This document shows positions 31,501 to 41,122 of a stretch of DNA of 64,000 bases, piece by piece. The translations under genes and the position numbers were made by a program. The stretch covers positions 434,001 through 498,000 of the forward strand of contig JAHLMK010000001.1 of the NCBI GenBank assembly GCA_019915135.1, written 5' to 3'. The DNA comes from Strobilurus pachycystidiatus (lineage: Eukaryota > Basidiomycota > Agaricomycetes > Agaricales > Physalacriaceae). Every line of letters starts with the position of its first letter. Position 1 is the stretch's first letter. Under the pieces are notes generated by a model. The model was not told the origin of the DNA and made no database searches. It saw only the letters and a program-made list of their open reading frames with translations.

Positions 31501-32376
31501 TACTCCCGAATCGATTTTGTGTTTTATGATCTTGCATACTTCTTCATAGATTCCTGGCGGTATAGGTATGTTCTTTAACACCCAAGGAGTATGAGGTATT
31601 ACTGGCATATCAACAGGCGGGAAGAAATCCTCTCTGAATTTCCCCTTTTCTGTTTCATCCCAAGCAAATCCTTCATTCTGTAGACACATAAAATGGTCCA
31701 ACAGTTTCCGTTCTTCCGGCCATAGGAAATCTCCAGTATGGTCATCTTGAATCTGTTCCCTACGTTCCGCTGTATAGCGTCCAGTTGGTACAAATTCGGG
31801 CGGATTTTCCGATAACTGAGGCATATCTTTTAAGGGATCTCCTACAATATGTCGTTGAATCCGAAATTCTTCTGGTAAGGTTCCTAAGTGAGCCTTGGTC
31901 TTCAAGTGTACGGGTTTATATTTCTTCGTAGCAAATACTCCCCGACTACTTCTTTCTTCCTTGATATTCGAAAGGAATTCCTTTCTTGCTTGTCCAACAT
32001 AATCTATAGGCATTGATACCTTGAAATTACTGAACACTTCTTCTAGTCCATTAGGTACGCCATAAAACATGTCCATGGTAGACATGGCTTTGATTTCTGG
32101 CAAATCCAAGTCGAATTTCTCTTTTCGAATATCGAACAACTTCTTAAAACCAAATACTTCTTTAGTAGGGAAAATCGAATTCGATTTACTAGGTGGTGTT
32201 ACCATGAACGGTTCCACTCCTTGTTTCATAAATCGATACTGATTTCGAATTGGTTTTACTAGTTGATTCACTCTATCCGAGGATTTTCGAAGGTACAGAC
32301 TAGTTATTGCTTCTGGGTCAAACGTGTCCTGCCCACCATTTGGAACATACGTTTGCTTAATCTTGATTTCACCACA
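28540..32376 (-). CDS. pol: Gypsy pol: reverse transcriptase, RNase H, integrase (cut from pro by Plavaka)
   Basis: An open frame of more than 1,240 codons. It runs from the Plavaka junction at 32376 to the stop at 28540; there is no start of its own because it is reached by frameshift. Counting from codon 32271: RT with LDLYVGYDERM (about residue 318) and the YIDD catalytic motif (about 384). RNase H follows with SVDTSYQAVG (about 553). The integrase has a zinc region (HDSNGHKGQ .. CILCQKRQK) and core acids in YIDTFRM (917), VTDNGPA (984) and GKVERGHWD (1017). The C-terminal GDLVLVRN .. FMGPYAVV is the usual GPY-like module; no chromodomain follows. All catalytic residues are present, so it was recently active. 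Linking it to pro needs removal of the Plavaka copy. Confidence 0.92.
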   Translation of the reverse strand, partial: CGEIKIKQTYVPNGGQDTFDPEAITSLYLRKSSDRVNQLVKPIRNQYRFMKQGVEPFMVTPPSKSNSIFPTKEVFGFKKLFDIRKEKFDLDLPEIKAMSTMDMFYGVPNGLEEVFSNFKVSMPIDYVGQARKEFLSNIKEERSSRGVFATKKYKPVHLKTKAHLGTLPEEFRIQRHIVGDPLKDMPQLSENPPEFVPTGRYTAERREQIQDDHTGDFLWPEERKLLDHFMCLQNEGFAWDETEKGKFREDFFPPVDMPVIPHTPWVLKNIPIPPGIYEEVCKIIKHKIDSGVYEPSNSSYRSRWFCVVKKDGKKLRLVHSLEPLNAVTIAHSGLPPATEELAEAFAGLSCGGTLDLYVGYDERMLATSSRDMTTFSTPYGALRLRTLPMGWTNSVPIFHDDVTYILRDEIPAFTRPYIDDVPVKGPSSRYQQADGTYETLKSNPKIRRFIWEHFCNMNRIVQRMKYAGGTFSGLKAVICAEEITVVGHVCTYYGRKPAEERVKVISDWPACQSLTEVRSFLGTAGIFRAFVKDYSKKARPLTYLTKKIIPFKWGDEEQASMDELKRAIETCPMLKPLRYDWDTPIILSVDTSYQAVGFYLSQFDPEEPKKQYFAKFMSITLNEREARYSQAKRELFGLYRALMHCKYYLLGCRKLKIEVDAKYIKGMLSNVDSLANANLQRWAEEILMYHFTLVHVPGKVHGPDGLSRRPSSELDIQVPRPDIDEEEDVLHMFEYEEPEDIELKDKPEPFDSFKDLIDNRKGFAQTIVNSSSVFWPGKYKEQRDLALSGAVSIEELEGWLAMDEFPALPRSKRETNWELLLPYMQDYILDPEKEFVSLTESEVTQLQEWSKDFFIRHEKLYKKDKDGAHKRVIQKSSRFAIVKRLHDSNGHKGQYSVLQLVKKRFWWPGLDTDIKWYTKTCILCQKRQKTLIRTEPVITSTPGIFERAYIDTFRMPKSGSSSSKVDKYKDYNAVTVARCGLTGWPEARALKVENSETLGEWIFEDILCRWGCLKEIVTDNGPAILKAIRYIEDKYGIKGIAITPYNKTANGKVERGHWDIRQSLFKVCKGNPEQWPQFLHEILWAERITVKRSIGTSPFYAVTGCDPILPLDLEEVTWLVDTPDKIVSTSDLLAYRAKQLIKHKEDVKEMKKRVTLNKKKAASKFMDDFVNSIPRYQFDTGDLVLVRNTRIEKEMNAKFKERFMGPYAVVARTTANNYILCELDGTVLKDKIAQFRVIPFYSRKEPIFLGHKFFEALKRIKEGAKKIVDDLSKMGRKD
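32375..32376. repeat. Plavaka target duplication CA, left
   Basis: CA precedes CATCAGCAA and recurs at 38604-38605. Collapsing one copy restores an open pro-pol frame (AAT GGT GAA on the minus strand). Confidence 0.55.
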
Positions 32377-32391
32377 TCAGCAACTCGTCCC

Positions 32392-32560
32392 GATCGGTTG
32401 TCGGAGGTTGTCAGAGGTTGCCCCTGCCAAAATTTGGCCGACAACCTGGCAAGTGACAACCTGGCAACCTATGTCCGAAACGGTGACAACCTCCTGATTT
32501 CATTCGATGCACAATAACTGACAACCTCGCAACCTCAACAACTGCGGCGTATTACCAGGG
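32392..32560. repeat. Plavaka left subterminal repeats
   Basis: Multiple copies of GACAACCTGGCAACC-like words in both orientations. They are matched by a similar cluster at 38508-38590. Confidence 0.75.
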
Positions 32561-32738
32561 AAAGTTCCTCCCAGGAGTATCTTATATGTTCGAGTCGTTC
32601 ATAGCATTAATTGTGATGTTATTAGAATGTTGTAAGTATATGTTTGATGTTGTGAAATATAGTAAATACGAAATTGAGGGCTAAACGACTGTGGGGGTAG
32701 AAGCGAGTGTATATGAGTCATATTCCATCCTGTGTCAA

Positions 32739-35181
32739 TTACTCGTCCATGGTGTCTTCAATTGCGGCGGGGCTGGTGGGGATATGCATCGAGAATGAAT
32801 CGTCATCAATGATTGGCTGGCTTGACGAGACTATCTCTGCCGGAGCAACGCGTGAGATGTTGGCGCTGTACAGTATCCGTTGCCAGGCGGTGGGGGATAG
32901 CTTTGAACCAGCTTTCTCGATGTAGAACTCAACGTCGGCACCAACGTTGACCTGCGAGAAAGTGTCACGGGTACCGTTCTTGTTGAGATGTCCAGTACTC
33001 AGGAAGAAGTTGTATGCGCGTTTGAGCTAAGGAATCGTGAGCGATTGTCATGGATGATGGATGCTGCAAATGAAACGCACCGCTGCGGATGTGAGGCCGA
33101 ATGCGCCAACGAGCTCGTCTCCGTAGCTGCCCTTGGACTCGCGGAAGGAATTCTTGACGGCGTTCTCCAGAACGTACAGGAAAGCCGGCGACTCGCCGAG
33201 GCCTTTGGGAGTCTAGAGTACACATCAGCCTCCTCTCTTGGGATGTGATTGGGAACAAGATACCTCGTAACCTGGCTGCCCTTTACGGATGTCCCGAGGA
33301 GCCGGATGGGCATAGAACGCTGGTCCATCGAGTCGCAAAGCATAGTGGACATACTGAAGCCGTGTCGCGGGATCTACAAAATCTTCGTGGCTGAATTGGT
33401 TGATCACGTATTCGAGAGCGAGAGTGCCGAATTGTCCTCTCTTCTCGGTGAGCCTTCCAGCGGCCTGGAATACATCAGCGAGGGCAACTGTGAGATTGAC
33501 CGGACACGTACCATGTCAAAGACACGATCACCTTCCTTGACGATATAGTGGTTTCCGGGGCAGACGTCGTCGATAACGGTCTGTATGACAGACGAAAGTT
33601 TACCCTTGCTTTTGGCAAATTCTCCACCAAAAGGCTTGGTTGCAGTGAACATGTAATGGTACAGTGTCGGCAGGAATTCCGTTGTCCAGAGAGGATCGAG
33701 AAAAGACGGAATAGACTTGTCAGTATCGACTTGCTCGGCAGTCGGTGTTGTGACTGTAGTACTTGCGTGGGTGGGCGAGAAGACATTGTGCTGATTACGC
33801 CGAGATACCAGTAAGGGATTGCGCGAAGGTACGGAAGTCGGTGTGATCGGAGATCCTTGGTTTTGCATCTTTTCGCGCTTGATGGCAAGTTTCTTCGAGG
33901 AGGCGGGCACAGGCGTTGATGCGACAGATGCAACGACCTGTGTATGACCAGACAAGTTGACATGAGGACAATCTTTAGTAGGATGACACTTACCAATTTG
34001 ACCTGCCCATGCTTTGCCTTAGGAGTTGGCTGCCCATCTTCCTCATTATCATCGTCGCATATCCCACCAATATCGAAGTCAGAGACTGCCTTGGGCTTGA
34101 TCGAGGGTGCTGAGGAGGCCTGGATGGCGGTTCGTTGGGCGGGACCGCGCACTCTCCAATCTGGATGGAAGGCCGAAGATCCAGCGGAAGTCGCAGCGGA
34201 TGGCTTAGGTTTGGAACGTGTAGAAGGAGTTGATCTGCAGGTAGCAACGTTTAGATCATGCCACTGTGAGAAAAGTTACTAACCGATTAGATACCGAACT
34301 CGCAACTTGATCCTTTGCTGTCATCTTGGCTAACACGTCTTTTTGCTCCTCAATCGCAGCGCGTGTGGACCCTTTGGCGGCCTTGCTCTTGCGCTGTGAC
34401 AGAGAATATCAACAGAAGAACTCGAAAACGACAAGTCAACTCACCTTCTTCTTCTTTTCAGATGCAACGGGCTCGTCTTCGACAAAGTCCTCATCCTGAT
34501 CATCCTCCTCCGCTGGCAGAGGATAGGAACGTACAACATTATCCTCTTCCGCGGCATCATCCAGCTGCTGCTGAAACTCGAATGCCGCTAACTTCTTCTT
34601 TCGCTCCAACGCTCGCTCCTCCGCTTCCCTATCCAACTCCTCCAGCTCTGCCTTGTATGCAGCCACCTCGGCCGCAGTACGCCGAGCTTTTGGCCTGTCT
34701 GCTGCACCAGGATTGACAGCGCGTGTTGTCCTAGCAGGAAGCGTCCTGGTGGCTCGATTCTCGACCCGAGCTTTCTTTGCAGACGGCGACTCGTCCTCCG
34801 AGCCCTCAGCCGTGGTGTCTGTGACTGAGGGGCTTTGCGAGTCGAAAGTGACATCGGCCATGTCTACGTCTTGGTGCTCCTGAGTGGCAGCTGGGTTCGT
34901 GGCATGCACTTGCGCTATGTGACCTTTGGCATTCTGAACAGCAGAGTGAGTATCATGGCCTATTTCTGCTCTATCTCGCTTACAGTGCCTGCAGCAGAAG
35001 CTCGACCGCGTTTAGTCGCTCCCCTTTCTGGTTTTGCCGAGACGAGAGCAGGTTGTGTCGTAGAAGGAGTTACTGGCGCCGTAGCTTGTGTAGTACCAGT
35101 CGACACACTGCGAGGAGGCGGAGGAAGTAGGTGGCTGGGAAGCTGAGTCCTCAGTCGCGCGCTGGTGCGACGTGCAGACAT
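32739..35181 (-). CDS. Plavaka companion protein, unknown function
   Basis: A multi-exon minus-strand gene (ATG 35181, stop 32739-32741) transcribed away from the transposase gene. The N-terminal half is basic/acidic low complexity with a Glu/Arg/Lys coiled coil (about 34560-34660). The C-terminal half is globular (FLDPLWTTEFLPTLYHYMF .. VIDDVCPGNHYIVKEGDRV .. LALEYVINQFSHEDFVDPATRLQYVHYAL). No known domain is recognised. All exons read open, so the gene looks intact. Its place inside the transposon, sharing the promoter region, suggests a mobility or silencing role; that is inference. Confidence 0.65.
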
Positions 35182-35336
35182 TGTGAGCCAGGTAGCGAGA
35201 GTTTGGGCAAGGGGCAGAAGGTGGGCGTGAATTATTTTGTCCAGGTACGTGTTTGGCCAATCTCTTGAAACCAAACTCAACAACGACACGACAGAAATTG
35301 TAATTCGAATTCTTTATCCGTAACTTGCCGAGTCCT

Positions 35337-38300
35337 ATGGCTACCGTCCATTTCTCCTGCCCTACCTGCTTTCGAACATTTTCAACACCTGGGGGACTCA
35401 CAAGACACGAGCAAAGTGTACACCGAGAGGTCACACAGGAACCAGAAGAAGAAGACGATGAAAATCGCGAGTTCCGATACCAAAGGCACCCATATGCTAC
35501 CGGTATGTCTTTTTCGTCGTTTGTTCTCCGAGGCTAACCATGCCAATGCATAGGACGGCCTTGCGACCGAAACGGAGTCTATCTTGAGCCCTTTGTCGGA
35601 CCACCCCCACCCGAAGCGCCTTCCTTTGCTCCATTCAAGGATCGTATTGAGTTTGACTTTGCTCATTTCCAGTTTGTCGAGGAGCAAAGCTCAGCGCCGG
35701 CCATCAAAACAGCTCTCAATATCTGGGCCGCCAGTCTGCTCTCTGCCGGAGCTAACCACTCAACGCCATGGAAGAATGCCGACGAGCTGTATGCTACCAT
35801 TGACTCTATCCAGCAAGGTTCTGCACCCTGGAAGGTGCTCAAATTCCGATACACCGGCGAACTCCCTTCCGGAACGCCACCGAAGTGGATGACGGAGGAG
35901 TACCAGCTCGTCACACGGGACAGTCGAGAAGTCCTCCATCTACAGCTGGCCAGTACAGATTTTCGGGACCAGATGAACTATGCTCCGTACCGTCAATTCC
36001 AGCCCGATGGCCAGCGTGTCTGGTCGAATCTCATGTCCGCTGATTGGGCATGGAAGCAAGCGGTATGACTTTCCTTATTACACCTCGTGGCATCATCTCA
36101 CTGCGCTTTCAAGGACAAGATCTTTGAGACCGATGGAAACGAGGGAATCATGCTCGTTCCCGTCATTTCCGGAAGCGACAAAACAACGGTATCTGTAGCT
36201 ACTGGCCATCAGGAGTATCATCCCGTCTACCAGTCACCCGGTAACCTCACAAACACGGCTCGACGGGGACATGGGCTTGGTGTAATGCCAACAGCCTTTC
36301 TTCCAATACCCAAGAGTACGTAGCTGCTAAGTACTCTAGTTGCCTATATTCACTGAACATGCCTCTAGCCTCCAAGAAGCATCGCAAGAAGAAGGCATAC
36401 CAAACTTTTGTTCGACAGCTCTATCACGCGTGTCTGGCCGCCGTCTTCGAACCGTTACGGGCTGGGATGACCACACCAGAAATCGTGCGCTGCCCTGATG
36501 GCCATTTCCGAAGGGCTGTCTACACGCTAGGCCCGTACATCGCAGATTATCCTGAACAAGTCTGGTTAAGTGGTATCGTGCAAAACTGGTGTCCCAAGTA
36601 CGCTCTTATTCCATGATGTGCACACTTTTTGAGACTACAAATAGATGTACGGCGCGACCGGAAAACTTGGACCATGACCCCACAGCTATCCGTCGTAGTC
36701 ACGACATTACCAATATTTTGATCAGAGACTTCGATGCTGATGTCCTATGGGGAGATTATGGGGTACGAGCTGACGTGACGGTACGAGTCGCTTATCTGAC
36801 AATGTTCGGTGACTAACACTCGTTGCTATAGCCATTCACTGCTTTGTTTCCTCGAGCCGATATTCACGAGTTGATGACGCCGGATCTGCTACACCAAGTC
36901 ATCAAGGGCACGTTCAAGGATCACCTTGTTACATGGGTCATGGAATATCTGATTCAAGAGCATGGCGAGACCGAAGCTCTAGTCATTATCGAGGACATTG
37001 ATCGAAGGTACGTATACGGATCGAATCAAGTGTTCTGTAATCCTCACATCAAATAGAATCTCCGCAGTACCACCATTTCCTGGTCTACGACGCTTCCCCG
37101 ATGGGCGGGATTTCAGCCAATGGACAGGAGATGATTCGAAAGCATTGATGAAGGTGTGTTAGTCCTCAATCTCAGAGATGCTGACTGACAGAATCCAGGT
37201 CTATCTTGCTGCTATTGCCGGTTATGTCCCCTCCGAAATGCTGAAGGCTATCGCGTCCTTCATGGATTTCTGCTACCTTGTCCGCCGAAATGCTATCACC
37301 AGCGATGCTCTCAAAGCCATCGACCGTGCACTCTTTAACTTCCACCAACACCGCGAGATCTTCATTACCACCGGTGTTCGCGACGACATCTCACTTCCGC
37401 GTCAGCACTCCCTAAAACATTACCGTCGTTCCATTGAACTGTTTGGCTCACCCAATGGAATCTGCTCCTCAATCACCGAATCAAAGCATATCAAGGCTGT
37501 CAAGGAGCCATGGCGCCGATCAAGTCGATACCGCGCACTCATCCAGATGGTCGAAACCATCTCCCGGCTTGACAAACTTGCAATCCTTCGGGGGATTCTA
37601 TGGGACCAGGGCATGCTCGACGGCACAACTCTCTCATATACGGCTATGATCCTGGACGGCGGTGAGCCCACCCCACATTCTCAGGACCATGAGGCGGATG
37701 AGGACGATGAGAACGACGAGATTGGGCCTGTTCGTGGCCCGAAGACATGGTCGTCAATCTCTCTCGCAAAGTGCCACGGTGTGTAATGCATCCATCAAAC
37801 TGACACTGGCTGATGTTGGTGCTAGAGAGAGGATACCCGAAGACTCTGGATGATCTCTCTGAGTTCATTGAGCAACCACAGTTTCCCGACGCTTTCCGAC
37901 GATTCCTCTATCAAGTCATCCATCCCGACGTTGCGGAGCTTCCTAATCCCATTCCCCTCGATCGATGCCCTTTCTACTCAGGACATTTTCGAGTCTACCA
38001 CTCTGCCGTGGCTCGCTTCTATGCTCCAAGCGATACCTGCGGCGCTGGCGGAATGTATCGCGAGCGAATTCGATCAAACCCAAATTGGTACAATGAATAT
38101 GCTCGGCACGATACAGTGTTTGTGGTGTTGGATGCCGACAAGCCTGGGATGGCTGGGATGGCAATCGCACGCCTCCTGCTCCTCTTTGCATTCGAGTTTC
38201 GGGACAAAACTCACCGGTGTGCTCTGGTACATTGGTTGCTTCCGGATGGGATTGATGACGATACCGGGATGTGGGTCGTGAAGCCCGAGTATGTTGGTAG

Positions 38301-38475
38301 CCATCGGACACTGGAAGTCATTCCCCTGGACTCGATAGCTCGTGCAGCGCACCTGCTACCTGTTTATGGGACGCGCCCTCTACCCGAGGACTTTTCTTAT
38401 ACCTATGCACTAGACGCTTTTAGAGCTTACTTTGTCAATCGCTACGTTGACCATCATACACACGAATTCATATGA
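35337..38475 (+). CDS. Plavaka transposase
   Basis: About nine exons, all open, roughly 900 residues. It starts MATVHFSC with a C2H2 finger (CPTCFRTFSTPGGLTRH then EQSVH). Diagnostic Plavaka segments follow: NADELYATIDSI, WMTEEYQLVTRD, DFRDQMNYAPYRQF, ISGSDKTTVSVATGHQEYHP. Next come NWCPKC with a CXXC motif and PRADIHELMTPDLLHQVIKG. The C-terminal part contains LSLPRQH-like and ESKHIKAVKEPWRRSSRY segments and an acidic tract (EADEDDENDE). The RNase H-like core should use Asp/Asp/Glu within the SGSDKT, DLLHQ and later segments (assignment uncertain). With no stop or frameshift, the copy may be active. Confidence 0.85.
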
Positions 38476-38507
38476 TTTCTAGTTCTGATAGTACATGCAA
38501 TGTAAGC

Positions 38508-38590
38508 AAAGTTGTGAGGTTGCGGGGTTGTGTGGTTGCGACAACCTGACAACCTCCGAAAACCTCTAAAAACCCCGCAACCGATTTGGT
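38508..38590. repeat. Plavaka right subterminal repeats
   Basis: GAGGTTGCGGGGTTGTG and the inverse ACAACCTGACAACCTCC form an imperfect hairpin. Words are shared with 32392-32560. Confidence 0.7.
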
Positions 38591-38651
38591 AGTCTTGCTG
38601 ATGCATTCAGACCCTTCTCAATCACCAATGCCAACTCTCCTTGATATTCGT

Positions 38652-39747
38652 TCAAGTCCTCGAGTTTGGGTGAAAACCCACGGGTTCAGCCTTAGTTTGA
38701 TGACTTGGTATCTGACCCCTTGCATAAGTGGGTAAAGTCATTCTTTGGCCATTCCCTGGGTCTACAACAGTTACTGTGGTTAGACCGGCCGCCGACGTTT
38801 GTAGGCTTGCTTGAGACACAGTCTCAAACGGTCTACCCAGTAGAATGTCATAGGCAGGATCTTGTAGAATGTGAAACTGAAGGTAATACACGATTCCTTC
38901 ACAGTTTACCGGTACATTTCGCGCTAAGCCTAATGTTACCGTTCTTCCTTTATCTGCACTTTCCATAGTGATCTTAAAACTTGGGTCGTACGCTAAACCG
39001 AGCTCAAATGCTGTCTTGAGAGACATCGAGGCAATCTGTGATCCCCCGTCTAGGAGACACTCTTTTCGATTTCCATGGTTGATTCTTAACCATAGGGTTC
39101 TGAGGTCTACACTTTCTGGTGCCATGTACAACTTAGAGACATGGTATGGTCCTTGAAATTGCGTCGTGTTGAAAAATTGTTCTATAGGATCTTGTACGAC
39201 TATTGACCCTTTAGGGACCTCTTCAGACTCGATTTGTGAAATCGAATAGACATGCTTAGAGGTAGTCTTAACATTCCTTGTCTTTAACAATTTCTCTAGG
39301 TTCTTTCGCCACTCAATGTTAGTTGCAAGTAACTTCTCTGGTAAAAGTTCCTTCCAAGCTTCTTTCCATTGAGGATTTTCTTCAAGAAGCAAATCGATTT
39401 CCGATTTTCTTTTGTACGACTTGAACTTTTCTGTTTTAGGTAGAGTTGAATCTACCGTGGAAGATTTAGGTAAATCGAGTTCGATTTTCGGTTCTGGTTG
39501 ATTAGCAGCGTCTTTTACTTGCTTTTCAACTTCCCCACCTTCTGACTCTTCGTCAGATGAACTGTCTTCTTCACCTTTATCTTCAAAGCTAACTTGCTTA
39601 GGTTGAACTGTTGTAGTAGGTCGCTTTGGTATTTCTACCGTGACCCTCTGTCTTGGCCATACCGTCTTAGTCGGTACTGTAGTCTTAGGCATTTCGGTTT
39701 CGAATTGTAAACCGTTCTGATTCTTATTCTGACTTCGAGTATTAACA
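38652..39747 (-). CDS. pro: Gypsy pro: aspartic protease region (cut from gag by Copia)
   Basis: The frame is open from the Copia junction at 39747 (first internal ATG 39692) to a stop at 38652-38654. After a long Lys/Glu-rich region comes the retropepsin-like segment CLLDGGSQIASMS, with Asp-Gly-Gly-Ser in place of the usual D[ST]G[ST], then DILLGRPFE (the ILG flap-side motif). The protein ends FHPNSRT just before pol continues in the -1 frame. Two canonical slippery heptamers lie immediately before the stop. Upstream, across the Copia insertion, the frame continues as SSYA|VNTRSQ after removal of the Copia and one TAACA. Confidence 0.8.
38664..38679 (-). promoter_or_regulatory. Pro-pol -1 frameshift site (two slippery heptamers)
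   Basis: On the minus strand, G GGT TTT (38679-38673) and C CCA AAC (38670-38664) both fit X XXY YYZ in the pro frame. The stop TGA follows three codons later. The -1 frame (GAG GAC TTG AAC) is the pol frame. Confidence 0.7.
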
Positions 39748-40074
39748 TGTTGAAGTTCGTCCTTGCGCCACGGCGAACTTAGTTACCTTATTCGGACATT
39801 GCGCCACCCAGGCGCCTGTACAGTTCTGACTCATTCTCGATCGCTTATATATAGTAGAGTATTTTCGTCTTCGATACCTCAGTCGTCTCGCTTACGCTGC
39901 GCACGTCTGAGGTATGTATTCTTACCGATATCTATGGACACTCGTACTTACTATTCGTGTAGAACCCTACTCATAGTTCTCCTCTGTTCTTAGGTATGAG
40001 TAGTCTCTAATACAGTCGTCTCGCTTACGCTGCGCACGTCTGAGAACCCTACTCATAGTTCTCCTCTGTTCTTA
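39748..40074 (+). repeat. Copia 5' LTR (327 bp)
   Basis: Identical by eye to 45486-45812. It contains TATATATA at about 39845 and an internal partial duplication in which CAGTCGTCTCGCTTACGCTG and AACCCTACTCATAG each occur twice. It ends in TA, not CA. Confidence 0.93.
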
Positions 40075-40090
40075 GGTTATGGGCCCCGTA
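40075..40090 (+). promoter_or_regulatory. Copia primer-binding site matching the initiator tRNA-Met anticodon region
   Basis: GGTTATGGGCCCCGTA directly follows the LTR. GGTTATGGGCCC is the reverse complement of GGGCCCAUAACC, the anticodon stem-loop of eukaryotic initiator tRNA-Met. Priming from a cut iMet tRNA half is known for Drosophila copia. Confidence 0.75.
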
Positions 40091-40105
40091 GTCGCCGAAC
40101 TTTGA

Positions 40106-41037
40106 GCGGGAGAAGGAGATACCATAGTCAATCGTTGACTTGATGTACCCCATAACGTGGAGTAGGGCGCGCCAATGGTCCATACCGGGGTTGTTCTGGA
40201 ATCGGGAAAGTAGGCTGACTGCGAATGATAAGTCAGGACGCGTGGCCAGTTGAGCCCACATAACGCATCCGAGCACAGCGCGGTAGGGTATGTCGGCCAT
40301 CGCTTCCTTCTCGTCGTTGGTGGTTGGCGACATGGTAGCGTCCAGGTTGATACCGACAGGGAGTGGCGTCGAGCGGGGCGTGATAGAAGTGAGATTGTGG
40401 CGAATGAAGACTTCTTCAAAGTACGCACGCTGGGACAAGGAGACAGTTCCCTTCTCCAGGTCCTGGTCGGAGCGCATACCAAGCAAGCGGTGATTCTCCC
40501 CCACATCTTTGATGTCCCATAGCTTGGCAAGCTCTGACTTCCGCAATTCACCCACTTCTCGACTCGAGGAAGCTCCCCACACGTCATCCGTATACGTTGC
40601 CGTCAGCGTAAAATCACCATCGTCGCGTTTGACACGGATGCAGGGGTCGGCCTTCGATGCGGTATAGCCAATGGATACAAAGCCCTCTTCGAGGGTCCGA
40701 GCCCAGTCGTGTGCGCCCTGCATCGTCCCATAGATAGTCTTTTTGAGATGGCAGGCCTCGGACTCGCGTCCTTCTACCACGTATCCGGGCGGTTGTTGCA
40801 TCCAGATGTCGACATCGGGGACGCTATTGAGGTACGCGGCTACGAAGTCCACCTGCCAAAGTGACAGATCCATGGATGCGGCGACTGCAGCGGTCATGCG
40901 AATCGACTCCATGCGTGAGACAGCGGCCCAAGTCTCGGTGTAGTCAACACCCAGCTGCTGAGTAAAACCCTTGCCAACTAGGCGCGCCTTGTCTCGGATC
41001 GGTTGACCGTCTCCATCGAGTTTGAAGACGTATACCA
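40106..41037 (-). repeat. Inverted copy of the Copia RT segment
   Basis: 932 bp, the reverse complement of 44049-44980, without gaps. Mismatches I see are a cluster of three near 41021-41029 and one Gln/Lys codon change (MQQPPG versus MQKPPG). It encodes, antisense, the RT core including YTDD. It lies in the 5' leader of the element and could pair with the pol part of the same transcript. Confidence 0.93.
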
Positions 41038-41122
41038 CAGCAAAACTTTTATCGAATAAACGACTCGTTACCACTGCCGTACCGCATACCAAAAACCCAG
41101 CCCATCCCACACCGCCGCGAAA

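Larger units (their letters stand above)
32377..38603 (+). mobile_element. Plavaka-type DNA transposon, 6.2 kb, apparently complete
   Basis: Ends CATCAGCAA .. ATCGGTTG (32377) and its inverted relative (38603) bound 6227 bp. Both carry clusters of GACAACCTG/GGTTGTC subterminal repeats. It contains an intact transposase gene (plus) and a companion gene (minus) with a divergent promoter around 35200-35330. Plavaka belongs to the CACTA-related (CMC/KDZ) transposons of basidiomycetes. The exact end is chosen because a 2-bp duplication CA restores the host frame. Confidence 0.8.
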
